Assembly (NCBI GenBank): GCA_022843145.1
Contig: JALHOF010000001.1
Location: 391,379-455,378 of the forward strand
DNA: 64,000 nt
Direction: 5' to 3'
Origin: Hyphomicrobium sp.
GTDB taxonomy: Bacteria > Pseudomonadota > Alphaproteobacteria > Rhizobiales > Hyphomicrobiaceae
Translations under genes and position numbers: made by a program
Notes under the pieces: model-generated
Told to the model about the DNA's origin: nothing
The model's database searches: none
Seen by the model: the letters and a program-made list of their open reading frames with translations, nothing else
Shown: positions 63,785-64,000 of the stretch, one piece after another
How the letters are laid out: each line of letters starts with the position of its first letter
How positions within the stretch are numbered: the first letter of the stretch is position 1

Positions 63785-64000
63785 CTAAGAGCGCGGCTGC
63801 GACTGCTTTAAGTAAGCCACCGCTTCCGAAGCCTTCGCCGCGGCCGTGAAGATAGCGCGGTTGTCATCCTTCATCAGCTTCAGCCATTGCGCGAGGTACT
63901 GCGCATGATCGGCGCGTATGTCCTGCGTGATCCCAAGCTCGCTGCACAGGAAGGCGGAAGCGATCTCAGCGATCAGTTCTTCAGCTGCGTATGCAGCATC
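63785..64000 (-). CDS. ArdC-type antirestriction protein, C-terminal part (5' end outside window)
   Basis: The minus-strand frame from the window edge to TAG at 63785-63787 reads 71 residues: DAAYAAEELIAEIASAFLCS, then DHAQYLAQWLKLMKDDNRAI and FTAAAKASEAVAYL. This is the recognisable end of ArdC proteins (zincin-like metallopeptidase domain after an ssDNA-binding N-terminus), which protect incoming plasmids and ICEs from restriction. The N-terminus and HExxH site lie outside the window. Confidence 0.88.
   Translation of the reverse strand, partial: DAAYAAEELIAEIASAFLCSELGITQDIRADHAQYLAQWLKLMKDDNRAIFTAAAKASEAVAYLKQSQPRS

Larger units (their letters stand above)
47247..64000. mobile_element. 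one end of an integrated conjugative/mobilizable element at tRNA-Ala
   Basis: From the tRNA to the right edge the gene set is accessory: relaxase, MobC, coupling protein, mobile mystery proteins A and B, ArdC, helicase and nuclease genes, a relaxase relic. Base composition is lower in several stretches than in the core. The insertion boundary is taken to be the 3' part of tRNA-Ala. No integrase, no second att copy and no type IV secretion (trb/vir) genes are in view, so I cannot say whether it is self-transmissible or only mobilizable. Confidence 0.72.

Overview
The window is a high-GC chromosome segment of an alphaproteobacterium, most probably a member of the Hyphomicrobiales (Rhizobiales). 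This rests on recognised gene order and protein families, not on a database search: BolA / J-domain / cobS / cobT, the ccmABCDG cluster, zapE-mdh-sucC-sucD-sucA-sucB-lpd, and a CitE-type CoA-ester lyase next to a double MaoC hydratase as in the ethylmalonyl-CoA pathway.

Layout of the core part (1-47.3 kb). 1-9 kb: end of aroB, a CorC-type membrane protein, a BolA protein divergent from a J-domain protein, the cobaltochelatase genes cobS and cobT, a phytase-like esterase and a DUF1223 protein. 9-15 kb: aconitase acnA (minus) divergent from the cytochrome c maturation genes ccmA-B-C-D-G. 15-19.4 kb (minus): beta-carbonic anhydrase, a SulP anion transporter, a DUF429 protein and pyridoxal kinase. 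19.5-23.4 kb: malyl-CoA lyase-like and mesaconyl-CoA hydratase-like genes, a SodC-like protein that has lost half of its metal ligands, and a renalase-like FAD enzyme. 23.5-30 kb: sdhC-D-A, then four unrelated genes including two methyltransferases, then sdhB. 30-47 kb: rhodanese, a tiny histone-H1-like protein, an acetyltransferase, zapE, mdh, sucCD with a small membrane ORF between the two subunits, the 2-oxoglutarate dehydrogenase genes, comM, folD, a YggU-type gene and yggT. Most of the TCA cycle is therefore encoded within about 34 kb.

From tRNA-Ala(CGC) at 47.25 kb to the right edge the character changes: lower GC in places, short overlapping unknown ORFs and mobility genes. I read this as one end of an integrated conjugative or mobilizable element that continues past the window. 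It carries a relic of a relaxase gene, a membrane-anchored DUF4041/GIY-YIG protein, the HTH/Fic pair known as mobile mystery proteins A and B with an iterated operator region, a MobC-relaxase pair with a candidate oriT, a VirD4/TraG-type coupling ATPase without its own membrane anchor followed by an overlapping two-helix membrane protein, an approximately 180-nt imperfect hairpin, a secreted protein with a self-cleaving S74 domain, a helicase IV with an inserted nuclease-like domain, a free-standing DnaA domain-IV-like protein, a soluble FtsH-like AAA+ protease, a probable PD-(D/E)XK nuclease and the C-terminus of an ArdC antirestriction protein. No integrase and no mating-pair-formation genes are visible.

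The most unusual material is in the element: the helicase-nuclease / DnaA-IV / soluble FtsH-like / nuclease block (58.4-63.7 kb), the split coupling protein, and the long hairpin at 56.0-56.2 kb. In the core, the ligand-deficient SodC-like protein and the interrupted sdh and suc operons deserve attention.
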